From Spartobacteria bacterium (GTDB taxonomy: Bacteria; Verrucomicrobiota; Verrucomicrobiia; Chthoniobacterales; UBA10450), in contig PMSN01000014.1 of NCBI GenBank assembly GCA_003167555.1, positions 248,001 through 312,000 of the forward strand: a stretch of DNA of 64,000 nucleotides. The letters are read 5' to 3'. Made by a program: the position numbers and the translations under genes. The first letter of the stretch is position 1, and every line of letters begins with the position of its first letter. The notes below the pieces were generated by a model. It was not told the DNA's origin. It did not search any database and worked only from the letters and a program-made list of their open reading frames with translations. Of the stretch, positions 7,454-15,450 are shown piece after piece.

Positions 7454-7932
7454 TGCTTGGGATGCGCTTGGTTTTCCAGAATCAGGTGGCTGAGATTGTC
7501 GCTCGTTTTTTGGGCCACTAGCGCAGTCGCTTTCGCCTCTTCGGCTGCCTTTTCAATCCGGTTGATCGCGTCTTTCAATGTTGATCCTGAATCGCTCTTG
7601 AATTGCTTTGCCATGTCGAGAATTACGCTGTGATATTCTGAGATGTCTGCGACGAGCTTGGACGCCTTGATGAGCAATTTCGAAATCGCTACCAGCGCCC
7701 CGAGCCCTATCGCGACAGAAGTGATCCATGCCAGTGAAATGGAAATCGGAAGGTTGAAGCTGACTGGAACCGGATTCTCATGGATCGGGACGACCGTGGG
7801 AGGCACAACGTCTGCGGAGGTCATGGCAGCGAAAATGGCGATACAAAAAGCCGCGCCCATCACCATACCGATGAGATCGCCCCAGGGTGGAACGTATTTC
7901 CGCAACGCTGAGATTATGGAAGGGGAGAGCAT
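7450..7932 (-). CDS. Two-span membrane protein with cytoplasmic-type coiled coil
   Basis: A 160-residue protein. Hydrophobic segments are at about residues 18-38 (DLIGMVMGAAFCIAIFAAM) and 62-86 (LPISISLAWITSVAIGLG). The rest is a long helix (ISEYHSVILDMAKQFKSD, then DAINRIEKAAEEAKATA), likely a coiled coil. It could be a holin or an inner-membrane spanin partner of the Pro-rich lipoprotein that overlaps its stop. It lies directly downstream of the fibre genes. Confidence 0.5.
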   Translation of the reverse strand: MLSPSIISALRKYVPPWGDLIGMVMGAAFCIAIFAAMTSADVVPPTVVPIHENPVPVSFNLPISISLAWITSVAIGLGALVAISKLLIKASKLVADISEYHSVILDMAKQFKSDSGSTLKDAINRIEKAAEEAKATALVAQKTSDNLSHLILENQAHPKQ

Positions 7933-7934
7933 AA

Positions 7935-10640
7935 TTAGCGGGTGCGCAGCGTGATGATGCGGAAGTCGATGGAGCTGCCGTTTTTGTTTTGAAGCGTCAG
8001 CGTGCCTGCACTGTTATAAATGTTCACCTTGCCCGATGTGTTGATAGCTGCGGAGAACGCATTTTCTCCGCTTTGAAATCCGATAACAGGTGCGCCGCCC
8101 CCACCAGGACAACCGATAACGGCAAATCCTCCAGTCACTGTAGTGTCGCTTATTATCAAAAGCCCCCCGAAGGCAACTCCGGTAAGCGCAGTTGTTACAT
8201 TGTTCGCCACAGTGAGGACCGATCCGGTGCTTGAATCCAACGTTACCCCGGAGCCATTGCTCGGCACGTAAACAGGGCCAGTCATTGTGCCACCGGCTTT
8301 CGGCAGCGCGTTGTCGGCAGTTGTGCCTTGCGTGGAAGTCGCGTAAGCGGTCGAAGCGGTGTAGGCAGCCGTTCCGAATGATCCACCGGCGGCGCTCGTA
8401 AGACTGCTCCCCGTCACTCCACTTGCCAAGGATGATCCAGTAAGAGTTCCGGCCGGGGCCACCACCGCAGCAGTCGTGATTCCTGTGGTGCGCCCTTTCA
8501 CATCAATCGTAATCACTGGTATGGCCGTCGAAGAACCCGTTGTGCCCGCCGTAGCTACGCTGGGAAGTGTCCCCGCTGCGGTGACGTTCCCGGACCCGTC
8601 GAACGAAGGTGAAGTCCATGCCAGGTCGCCAGTGATCGCTAAAGTCCTACTGGTCGCGAGAGTTGCCGCGCTGCCCGTGGTGCTTTGATTGAGAGTAGGG
8701 AAATCTCCCGCAACCGCGATTGAAAGCACGCCAGTTGTGGTCGTGTTTTTTACGATGCCCGTGCCAAGGGCTCCCAAGAACTGCGCCGAAGAGAGTCCTG
8801 TATCAGCGGTGCCTTGGACAACAAACTTGTTTGCGAAAGCAACGTTCGCGGAGCCGTCAACGGAATTGCCAGCAATATTTCTCGCAGTCGTCCATTTAGC
8901 TGCACTGCCCGTGATGCTGGTAATGTCCGTGTTCGCACCACTGGCGGCGTAGCTTCCGCTGGCCTGTGCGCCGATGTCACTCAAAACTTGCGCGGGAGTG
9001 CGAAAACTAACCGTGTTATCAGCCGCGACTTTCGGGAAGCTGATCGCACTCGGGTTGGCAGCACTGAACAAATTCCAGCCGACAGTTGTTTCATCGGTCA
9101 ATAGTGCCTTGAAATTCGCCATTGTCGGAGTGGCCGTGAAAGTGTCGTATCCACTCGCGCGGGTTATCGCCGCCCATGAAGCAAGGGTAGCTGCATGTGC
9201 TTCGACATTCGTGCCGATAACCAACCCGAGCGTCGTGGGAGTCACCGCTGCGGCTGCCCCGGCTGCGTCATACGCACTTGATGCGGTGGTAGCTGCCGTG
9301 CCAAGTCCGAGCGCGGTGCGCGTGCCGGATTGGTCGGTAAAGATCGGAGCTACTGTAAACGTTTGCGCCAGCGCCCATGTGTGAGCGGCTGGTTGCGCAG
9401 TCGCGAGAGTAAGAGCGGTCGCGCCAGTCACGTCGCCGGTGTGGGTGGCGTTGCTCACCAGGCCTGAGTAAAGCGAATTGACGGCGTTATCACCCGTGTT
9501 TGTGCCGCTGCTTGTGCCGCTGAAATTTGAGGCGCCAAACGTGCCTGGGATCGTAGCGTTCCCTGTTTGGTCAACGTCGAGGAAGGGCGTAAGCGTCGCT
9601 GGATTCGAAGACGCTGGAGCATGGTAAAGCGTGAAGTGCCCTGTGCTGGCCGACGAGTTCATAAGAAGCAGCCAGCCAGGCAAAGTTACATCCTCAAGAT
9701 TCCAGTTGCCGCCCGAGAAAAGTAAATTCTGCGTCAGATCCGTTGAATTGTTAGCGGAGGACCAATGGGCGCTTGTTGAGCCCGAGGAATTAGTTACGAT
9801 GCCGGTGAAAGTAGGAGCGGCCAGATTCGCTTTGAGATTGAGCGCGGTTTGTTGCGCGGTCGAGACAGGCTTGTTTGCGTCGGTCGTGTTGTTCGCGTTT
9901 CCCAAACCCACATCCGATGCTGTGACAGAGACGTTTCCGCTCAAGGCGTGTCCGTTGACGGTAGTTGTTTTGGGAACTAAACCGCTCAGGTCTTGGTCGC
10001 CAGTGTTCGTGCCGGTGCTGGTTCCCGAGCCGGACGGAGCACTAACATCGGCTGCCGTCACCGCGACATTGCCGGAAAGAGCATGGCCGTTTACGGTGGT
10101 GGTTTTAGGCACCAACCCGCTCAAATCCTGATCGCCGCTATTCGTTCCGCTCGTGTTCCCAATCACGGTGCGCTGCGCATCCGTAACGTATCTCTTATCC
10201 GTGGAATCCGCGATATCCGCAGTGGTAGCATCCGTGCCGGCAGTGACCAGTCCTTTTGTGTCGTAAGTGATTTTCGTTTTCGTTGAGGAAACAATCGTGC
10301 CGTTCGCGTTAACTTTGAGGTTGAGGGCCGTCTGTTGGGCAGTGGAAACGGGCTTATTCGCGTCCGAAGTGTTATCGGCATTCCCAAGTCCGGTTTGCGT
10401 CTTGGTGACGGAGTGGGGGTTGTCTGTGCGGGCCGCATGGGTGGCGGCGATGGGCTCGGTAACATCTGCCTTCCCTGCCAATGAGCTGTCCACCGCGAGC
10501 CCGTTACTGAACAGCTTCCCATTGCCGAACTTTACGTCGCCCGTATTCATCACGTTCCGGGTCATGCTGTTGATGGTGAGCGATTCCTGCGCGAACGCGG
10601 AAGAGAGACCGAAGAGGAAAATAAGGAAGAGCTTTTTCAT
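7935..10640 (-). CDS. Large fibre-like protein with Sec signal peptide and internal repeats
   Basis: A 901-residue protein. Residues 1-17 form a signal peptide (MKKLFLIFLFGLSSAFA). Next comes a head of NNxTSDAxKPVS-type repeats (GLGNADNTSDANKPVS), two copies of the unit GTNTGDQDLSGLVPKTTTVN, and then long Ser/Thr/Ala/Gly repeats of the kind found in phage tail fibres and collar fibres. The last 93 residues are closely similar to the end of the next gene upstream (LTVANN to ITLRTR). Known tail-fibre families supply the adhesin-like reading; the export signal is unexpected for a virion part. The start overlaps the stop of the upstream fibre gene (ATGA), so both should be made together. Confidence 0.75.
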   Translation of the reverse strand: MKKLFLIFLFGLSSAFAQESLTINSMTRNVMNTGDVKFGNGKLFSNGLAVDSSLAGKADVTEPIAATHAARTDNPHSVTKTQTGLGNADNTSDANKPVSTAQQTALNLKVNANGTIVSSTKTKITYDTKGLVTAGTDATTADIADSTDKRYVTDAQRTVIGNTSGTNSGDQDLSGLVPKTTTVNGHALSGNVAVTAADVSAPSGSGTSTGTNTGDQDLSGLVPKTTTVNGHALSGNVSVTASDVGLGNANNTTDANKPVSTAQQTALNLKANLAAPTFTGIVTNSSGSTSAHWSSANNSTDLTQNLLFSGGNWNLEDVTLPGWLLLMNSSASTGHFTLYHAPASSNPATLTPFLDVDQTGNATIPGTFGASNFSGTSSGTNTGDNAVNSLYSGLVSNATHTGDVTGATALTLATAQPAAHTWALAQTFTVAPIFTDQSGTRTALGLGTAATTASSAYDAAGAAAAVTPTTLGLVIGTNVEAHAATLASWAAITRASGYDTFTATPTMANFKALLTDETTVGWNLFSAANPSAISFPKVAADNTVSFRTPAQVLSDIGAQASGSYAASGANTDITSITGSAAKWTTARNIAGNSVDGSANVAFANKFVVQGTADTGLSSAQFLGALGTGIVKNTTTTGVLSIAVAGDFPTLNQSTTGSAATLATSRTLAITGDLAWTSPSFDGSGNVTAAGTLPSVATAGTTGSSTAIPVITIDVKGRTTGITTAAVVAPAGTLTGSSLASGVTGSSLTSAAGGSFGTAAYTASTAYATSTQGTTADNALPKAGGTMTGPVYVPSNGSGVTLDSSTGSVLTVANNVTTALTGVAFGGLLIISDTTVTGGFAVIGCPGGGGAPVIGFQSGENAFSAAINTSGKVNIYNSAGTLTLQNKNGSSIDFRIITLRTR

Positions 10641-12511
10641 CTGGTCCGCAAAGTGATGATACGGAAATCGATTGAATTGCCTTGCTTGTTTTGGAGAGTG
10701 AGCGCGCCGCTGTTATTATAGATGTTCACGGTCCCGGAATTGTTTAACGTGTTAGAGAAACTGGAGGCAGTCTGTGAAACTAGGACGGGCGAACCGCCGC
10801 CGCCGGCGCAAAGATAAATCGCGCTATCACCCGTGACTGTGACGGCGTGGACGATGAGCAGACCTCCAAATGCCACGCCCGTCAGCACACTCGATGCATT
10901 GTTAGCCACCGTGAGGGGGGCGCCCGCGCTCGCGTCCATTGATATGCTCGAACCGTTAGCTGGCACCCAGTTTGAAATCCCGAGCAAGAATGGATTCGGA
11001 TAGTTTAGCGACCAACCAGCCGGCAACTCACTCGAGGAACGCGGGACGCGGTGCGGCCCATCATTCGCGAGTTGAATGAGCGGTGAATTTCCCGCGCCCA
11101 TTGGATCAATCCTGTTGCCCGTAAAATCGAGAGTGGAAGTAGCTCCCGCGCTTCCATTCTCCACGTAGAGCAGTGGCTGCCCATAATCGCCGCCACCGTC
11201 CTTGTTCCCACGGCAAATAGAATTCCCTTCAAGGATAAGATGATTGACCGAGCCGTTAGAGCCAGTCATGTGGAACATGCTGACATCGTGCGTAGTGTTG
11301 CTGTCTTCTATGGAGCTGTTAGTGACGCTCAGAAGCGGACTCCGGCCGGATTCCCCGGCGCTATCAAATGCCAGAATACAAAATGAATAATTCGATGGAC
11401 TGGCACCAAGGAGGGAATTGGCAACATATGTTTGCCCTCCGGTGAGATTAAAGCCAACCCCCGAAGTCGCGCCTGAAATAGCATCGTCAAACGAAATGAA
11501 CCAGCAATTGCTGAAAAATGTTTTCCCGGTGTTAATCGAGATGCCGTGGGTCTGATCAAAGACCGTGTTGGAGACGTAAACCGTCCCTTGCGCAACATTC
11601 GCAGCACCCTTATTCCGAATGAAGTTTCCGTTATAAAAGAGCGAGTTGGAAATGGTAAGCCCGTCAGCTTGCCCGATGACGAAGATGTTATAGGAAGCGT
11701 TGTAGGCAATCGCTCCGTTTTGATTATTGGTTCCTCCGAATATCCAGCCCTTGACGCCATCAACCGCGATGCAATTTGCGGTGTAATCGACGTTAATTCC
11801 TCTGTTGAAGGCAGAGAACCAAAGCCCATTGAAAGAGCCGCCACCGGATCGATAACTGGCGTTCAGGTTCGCTGTCCCCATCGTGTTGGTAACGGCGTTC
11901 CAAGCACGCTCGATCGTGACATCCTTGATGCTGACAAGGCCGGTGCAATCGAAATAGATCGCGTCTGGATAATGACGCATGTCGGCAATATGCGGCGAAT
12001 CCGGCTGGTCGAATAGAATCGACAAATCCTCCACTGAATATTGGCGCCGCGCAGTGTCTGGGAGCGCCGTTGTTCCGATGAACTGGAACACTCCATTGCC
12101 GGAAGTGGTAAAGGTATTCGGAATATGGATTCGGGTGATGTCCCTACCGGCCCCGCGAACCGTAATATGTTTGTTCGTGACAGTTACCGGCGACAGAAGG
12201 GTCCAATCACCGGCCGGGATGAAAACTACTCCGTCTGAAGCTATCGCCGCGACAGTCGCGTTGTAGGCTGCGGTGATGTCGGTGCTAATCAGCGAGAGAT
12301 CGCCGTAAGCTGTGATGTCATAGACCTGCTGGCCTTTGTCCCTGACCTTGCCCATGAACTTCAAGGAGGGCGCAATCTCAAGAAGCAGGCTGCCGTCCTC
12401 TAGGTTTACGGTGTGGTCCTTGGTGTTGAACTGGACTTTGCCGCTGCCGGCCGCGAAAGCGGGCTTCACACAAAGGATGCAAAGGATCACAACAGTGAGG
12501 AGTTTTTTCAT
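10637..12511 (-). CDS. Beta-helix fibre/depolymerase-like protein with Sec signal peptide
   Basis: A 624-residue protein. Residues 1-21 form a signal peptide (MKKLLTVVILCILCVKPAFA). Residues 60-150 have the start of a pectate-lyase-type parallel beta-helix: VYDITAYGD, a VFIPAGDWTL turn, and ITVRGAG. Repeated N- and G-rich rungs follow (SNSLFYNGNFIRN, VSNTVF, FSNCWF). Phage beta-helix proteins of this kind bind or cut surface polysaccharides. The last 92 residues match the end of the 901-residue fibre, suggesting a shared trimerisation or attachment module. No catalytic residues can be assigned with confidence. Confidence 0.75.
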   Translation of the reverse strand: MKKLLTVVILCILCVKPAFAAGSGKVQFNTKDHTVNLEDGSLLLEIAPSLKFMGKVRDKGQQVYDITAYGDLSLISTDITAAYNATVAAIASDGVVFIPAGDWTLLSPVTVTNKHITVRGAGRDITRIHIPNTFTTSGNGVFQFIGTTALPDTARRQYSVEDLSILFDQPDSPHIADMRHYPDAIYFDCTGLVSIKDVTIERAWNAVTNTMGTANLNASYRSGGGSFNGLWFSAFNRGINVDYTANCIAVDGVKGWIFGGTNNQNGAIAYNASYNIFVIGQADGLTISNSLFYNGNFIRNKGAANVAQGTVYVSNTVFDQTHGISINTGKTFFSNCWFISFDDAISGATSGVGFNLTGGQTYVANSLLGASPSNYSFCILAFDSAGESGRSPLLSVTNSSIEDSNTTHDVSMFHMTGSNGSVNHLILEGNSICRGNKDGGGDYGQPLLYVENGSAGATSTLDFTGNRIDPMGAGNSPLIQLANDGPHRVPRSSSELPAGWSLNYPNPFLLGISNWVPANGSSISMDASAGAPLTVANNASSVLTGVAFGGLLIVHAVTVTGDSAIYLCAGGGGSPVLVSQTASSFSNTLNNSGTVNIYNNSGALTLQNKQGNSIDFRIITLRTR

Positions 12512-13428
12512 CCTTGCCGCTCCCAGTGTTTGTTATTCGTTCCGGCGTCGTAATCAAAGCCCGCTACCTGGCCGGTCGGATCGTCCACGTCTGCCGCGTC
12601 AGCCTTGAGCACGAAAGTGTTGAGCACGTCGTTCAAATCGAAGTCGTAGCGATACCCGAGGGATTTTTCTGCCATCGTGATTCCGCTCAAAGGGTTGATG
12701 CCGGTAGTCAATCCTGAGATGGTATTGCTCCAGGTGAATTGCGCGGCGCCGAGTAGCGCGCTCACCGATGTCTGATAGCCAAGCAGTGTAGACGAGAGAA
12801 GCGTCGCGGTGTTGATGATGTTCCGAGAGACTTCCACTTCGTCGGCAAAGATCGTCCGCGGATCTTCACCGGGGAATTGCAGTTGCACCTGGAAAGGCAA
12901 CGTCAGCACCTTTTTCGTGTTCCCGACAAACGCGAGATAGATGCCGCGCACGTTGAGCGCGAGCGTGCCTTCCACGCCCATCGGCACGACCAGTTGCGCC
13001 GGGTCGATAGTGATCGGATTAACCGCGCCGTTTGCGATCTTCTTGAGCGTCCACGAGTTGTTAGCTTTCTTCGCGGCGACGTAATTCGCGCCGACCAGCG
13101 TTTGCAAATCCTTCGTGGAAATGTCGAACGGAACTTCCGTGAAGGTTACGCCGTCGTACGTCAAGTTGAACTCCCCGTCGTAAGGGAGCGGGTCGAGCGT
13201 GAACCGTTGAACGCTCTGCAATCCGCTCGTGCCGACTTGCACTTGTTCGACCGCGTATCCCGGCGACGGGAGCGGGTTCGCAGGATTACTGAAAGCGTAG
13301 GGGTTCTGGGTGAACTGAATTAGCTCGATTTGTTGGAGATCGTCCGTCCCTGTCTGAATAAGCGACACCGTCCCAACCGATGGAGGGGACAGCCGCCCCG
13401 GATGAACTTTAATGGATGCGGTTGCCAT
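12508..13428 (-). CDS. Virion beta-sandwich protein
   Basis: A 306-residue protein. From about residue 60 it has a module also seen in the 481-residue protein: QSVQRFTLDPLPYDGEFNL, an FDISTKDLQTLVG helix and closing strands. The start at 13428 (MATASIKV) follows the upstream stop by one base; the longer frame to 13548 is Arg/Ser-rich and only overlaps the neighbour. The C-terminal part is helical (LNDVLNTFVLKADA). It is a likely baseplate, collar or tail protein by position between the tape measure and the fibres; the exact role is unknown. Confidence 0.6.
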   Translation of the reverse strand: MATASIKVHPGRLSPPSVGTVSLIQTGTDDLQQIELIQFTQNPYAFSNPANPLPSPGYAVEQVQVGTSGLQSVQRFTLDPLPYDGEFNLTYDGVTFTEVPFDISTKDLQTLVGANYVAAKKANNSWTLKKIANGAVNPITIDPAQLVVPMGVEGTLALNVRGIYLAFVGNTKKVLTLPFQVQLQFPGEDPRTIFADEVEVSRNIINTATLLSSTLLGYQTSVSALLGAAQFTWSNTISGLTTGINPLSGITMAEKSLGYRYDFDLNDVLNTFVLKADAADVDDPTGQVAGFDYDAGTNNKHWERQG

Positions 13429-13429
13429 C

Positions 13430-14125
13430 TTAGAGCCCCTCCACGCGCACGAGGTTGACCGCGTTGAGCACCGGATCGTAGTCGGTGGTGCGGATGACTC
13501 CCACGTCGATATTAGTGATGGCCGTGCCAGCCTCAAGCCGACATACATCCATCACGCCGCCGATGACAAAAACGAAAAGCGAGTTGAGCGCCGCGCCGAT
13601 CGTCGCCGTGCCATCCGCTTTCGTGGCGCCCCCGCCGGTGTAACCCGTCACAAGTGGCATCGGGTAAATCCTCGGGGTAGTCGAGCGGAGCAAAGTCGCC
13701 GGGATACTGCCTTGCGTGCCTGCCTCGTTCCACGTCACTTGCACGAGACCGGGGCCGGGAATCTCCACCGTCACGCCGCCCTGTGCGATAACGCCGGGGA
13801 GTAGGTTCAAAGCCGTCTCAATCGCCGCGGCATCGTCAATCGCGACCGCGGCTGTTACGTCCGAGCCCACCTGGAAGAACGCCGTCCCTTTATCTGGCAC
13901 TTGATCTGGCAACCCCATTGCCGCACGGACTGAGGCCGTCGAGATGTCCACTTCCGTGAACTCGACCGCGCCCGCATCGGACGGATCAGCCACGCGGATC
14001 GTGAGCGGTTCGCCGTCGTTACGTATCAATCGATCGAGCCGCGCCGTGGACGCCACGAGCCGCCCGCCGATCTGGGCGAGCAGTCCCCGCTTGCTCGGGT
14101 CTTTGCGGTTGATGATGAGTTCCAT
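13430..14125 (-). CDS. Virion structural protein (tail region)
   Basis: A 231-residue protein. The middle (residues 80-150) has the DVTAAVAIDDAAAIETALN helix and GLVQVTWNEAG strand order of the beta-sandwich repeat shared with neighbouring virion proteins; the N-terminus starts ELIINRKDPSKRG. The gene sits alone behind its own promoter: a TTGTCA box, 16 bases, then CATAAT lies just upstream, giving only about six bases of leader. Three palindromic operator-like sites cover this promoter. Confidence 0.55.
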   Translation of the reverse strand: MELIINRKDPSKRGLLAQIGGRLVASTARLDRLIRNDGEPLTIRVADPSDAGAVEFTEVDISTASVRAAMGLPDQVPDKGTAFFQVGSDVTAAVAIDDAAAIETALNLLPGVIAQGGVTVEIPGPGLVQVTWNEAGTQGSIPATLLRSTTPRIYPMPLVTGYTGGGATKADGTATIGAALNSLFVFVIGGVMDVCRLEAGTAITNIDVGVIRTTDYDPVLNAVNLVRVEGL

Positions 14126-14131
14126 CGGTCT

Positions 14132-14186
14132 GTCGCAATTATGCGAGAAATTTCAAAAATGACAAGACTCGTCTCAATTCTGCGAA
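14132..14186. promoter_or_regulatory. Three-site palindromic operator array A
   Basis: Three 16-bp sites of the form TTCKCA-N4-TGMGAA: GTCGCAATTATGCGAG at 14132-14147, a weaker ATTTCAAAAATGACAA at 14150-14165, and GTCTCAATTCTGCGAA at 14171-14186. The start-to-start steps are 18 and 21 bp, the same as in array B near 19.2 kb. The first two overlap the -10 and -35 boxes of the predicted promoter. Confidence 0.6.
14138..14165 (-). promoter_or_regulatory. Predicted sigma70-type promoter for the 14,125 gene
   Basis: On the minus strand TTGTCA (14165-14160) and CATAAT (14143-14138) are 16 bases apart. Transcription would begin about seven bases further, near 14131, and leave a leader of only about six bases before the ATG at 14125, so the message would be almost leaderless. 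The -10 lies inside one palindromic site and the -35 inside a second, as expected for a repressible promoter. Confidence 0.5.
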
Positions 14187-14188
14187 AA

Positions 14189-14629
14189 CTATGGCTTGGG
14201 CGCGTTCACATTCACTATGCAAAGGGTCGCGTAATTCGCACCGATGCCGACGAGGACGATGGTGAGATAAGCCCCGGATGGCAGTCCAGCAATGTCAGCC
14301 AATTTTCCCACCTGACCGGCTGCCCCCCACGACAGGACCGCGATCTCATGCACCGCGAGCGTGAACCCCGGCTTGAATTTCGTGTCGGAGCGGACAAAGG
14401 AAAAATCCTGCCCCGGAGCAGCGTCGTTCAATGCCCATGCAATCGATTTGTATGCTGGCGCCGCTCCATTGGCTATCGCCGGCTGCCAAGTGCCGTCCGG
14501 GAGTTGGTAAATAAGTGGAGCGGTCCTGGCAATCGCAACTGGCGATCCAGAGGAACTGACGATGCCCGTTTCGAGCGTTGAGTTATTCGAGCGAAGGACG
14601 TTTGCAGCGGTAATGGAGTAATCGGCCAT
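14189..14629 (-). CDS. Phage decoration/fibre-associated small beta protein
   Basis: A 146-residue beta-rich protein. MADYSITAANV followed by an early SGSPVA turn and a repeated hydrophobic strand pattern (YKSIAWALNDAAPG, GFTLAVHEIAVLSWG) resembles small capsid-decoration or tail-fibre-base proteins with the same opening. The assignment is from pattern memory only. It ends just before operator array A, so it is probably the last gene of the operon starting at 19,143. Confidence 0.5.
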   Translation of the reverse strand: MADYSITAANVLRSNNSTLETGIVSSSGSPVAIARTAPLIYQLPDGTWQPAIANGAAPAYKSIAWALNDAAPGQDFSFVRSDTKFKPGFTLAVHEIAVLSWGAAGQVGKLADIAGLPSGAYLTIVLVGIGANYATLCIVNVNAPKP

Positions 14630-14636
14630 AGGATTT

Positions 14637-15233
14637 CTAAGGAACGTTTGTTCCTGGTGGTTGGTAGTCTGGAGGCGGTGTGCTTCCGCTTCCGCCTGTG
14701 TCTGCGGAGGCGGATGTCGTTGCCTTGTTGTTTATCAGTGCGTCAGCACAAAAAAGCTTCCATTGCGCCTGTCGCGCGGCAGTGTCGGCGTCGGACCAAG
14801 CAAGATAGGCAGGGAAAGCGTAATAAATTTCGTATGCGTTAACTGCGGTTATCACATCTGGACTACGGAGTCTTGCCAGCATGTCATCCGTTGGGTGATC
14901 CAGATAGGTCTGTAACTGCGCTAGTTCGTAGGAATTGAACAAGCTTGAATCGGGAGGCAACAATGAGATTTGCGATGAGTGAGTCCAGGTCGTCGGAGTC
15001 GTTCCGGTCGCGACGAATATCACTCCGGTCGTATTCGAAGCAGCTCCGACGTTCGTGAAGCTGTCCCCCGAGACAAATAGGAGAATCGAATAGCGCTGTC
15101 CAACAACTAATGGCCCGGCAGTTTGCACTGGGGCAGGCGGTGAGACATGCCGAAACCACGCCGGCGCTATGGATATTTCCTGTGCGGCGTTGTATTGACG
15201 CTCGTAAAGTGTCGCGGTGAGGTTCGTTGCCAT
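14637..15233 (-). CDS. Phage tail-region protein
   Basis: A 198-residue protein. Residues 38-90 contain a motif very common in phage structural proteins: VGQRYSILLFVSGDSFTNVG followed by a GVIFVATGTTPTTW block. After it comes a helical region rich in Trp and Tyr and a Pro/Gly/Ser tail. It is a probable minor tail or fibre-attachment protein; the precise role is unknown. Confidence 0.55.
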   Translation of the reverse strand: MATNLTATLYERQYNAAQEISIAPAWFRHVSPPAPVQTAGPLVVGQRYSILLFVSGDSFTNVGAASNTTGVIFVATGTTPTTWTHSSQISLLPPDSSLFNSYELAQLQTYLDHPTDDMLARLRSPDVITAVNAYEIYYAFPAYLAWSDADTAARQAQWKLFCADALINNKATTSASADTGGSGSTPPPDYQPPGTNVP

Positions 15234-15234
15234 A

Positions 15235-15450
15235 TCACAAGATCGTTAAGTCGATTCCCTTTCGTGCTAGCGCAGCGACCAACCCGGAGCAATCGGCTAC
15301 CCATCCGCCGCCGTTCACGTAAACGTTTATCAAATGCGGATGAGATGAAGTGGCTTGGTAAAGCGTTTCCACATCGTCAATGAGATTATCGGTCCGTCGC
15401 CATTCCGTCCTTATGTCGTCTGGAGGAGCGCCCAGCTTTTCTGCTTTCAT
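15235..15450 (-). CDS. Small phage protein in the tail operon
   Basis: A 71-residue protein, not recognised. The ATG at 15450 overlaps the TAA of the large virion gene upstream (TAATG), and the stop is two bases before the next start, so it is clearly placed within the operon. It has a single Cys and no membrane segment. Confidence 0.55.
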   Translation of the reverse strand: MKAEKLGAPPDDIRTEWRRTDNLIDDVETLYQATSSHPHLINVYVNGGGWVADCSGLVAALARKGIDLTIL

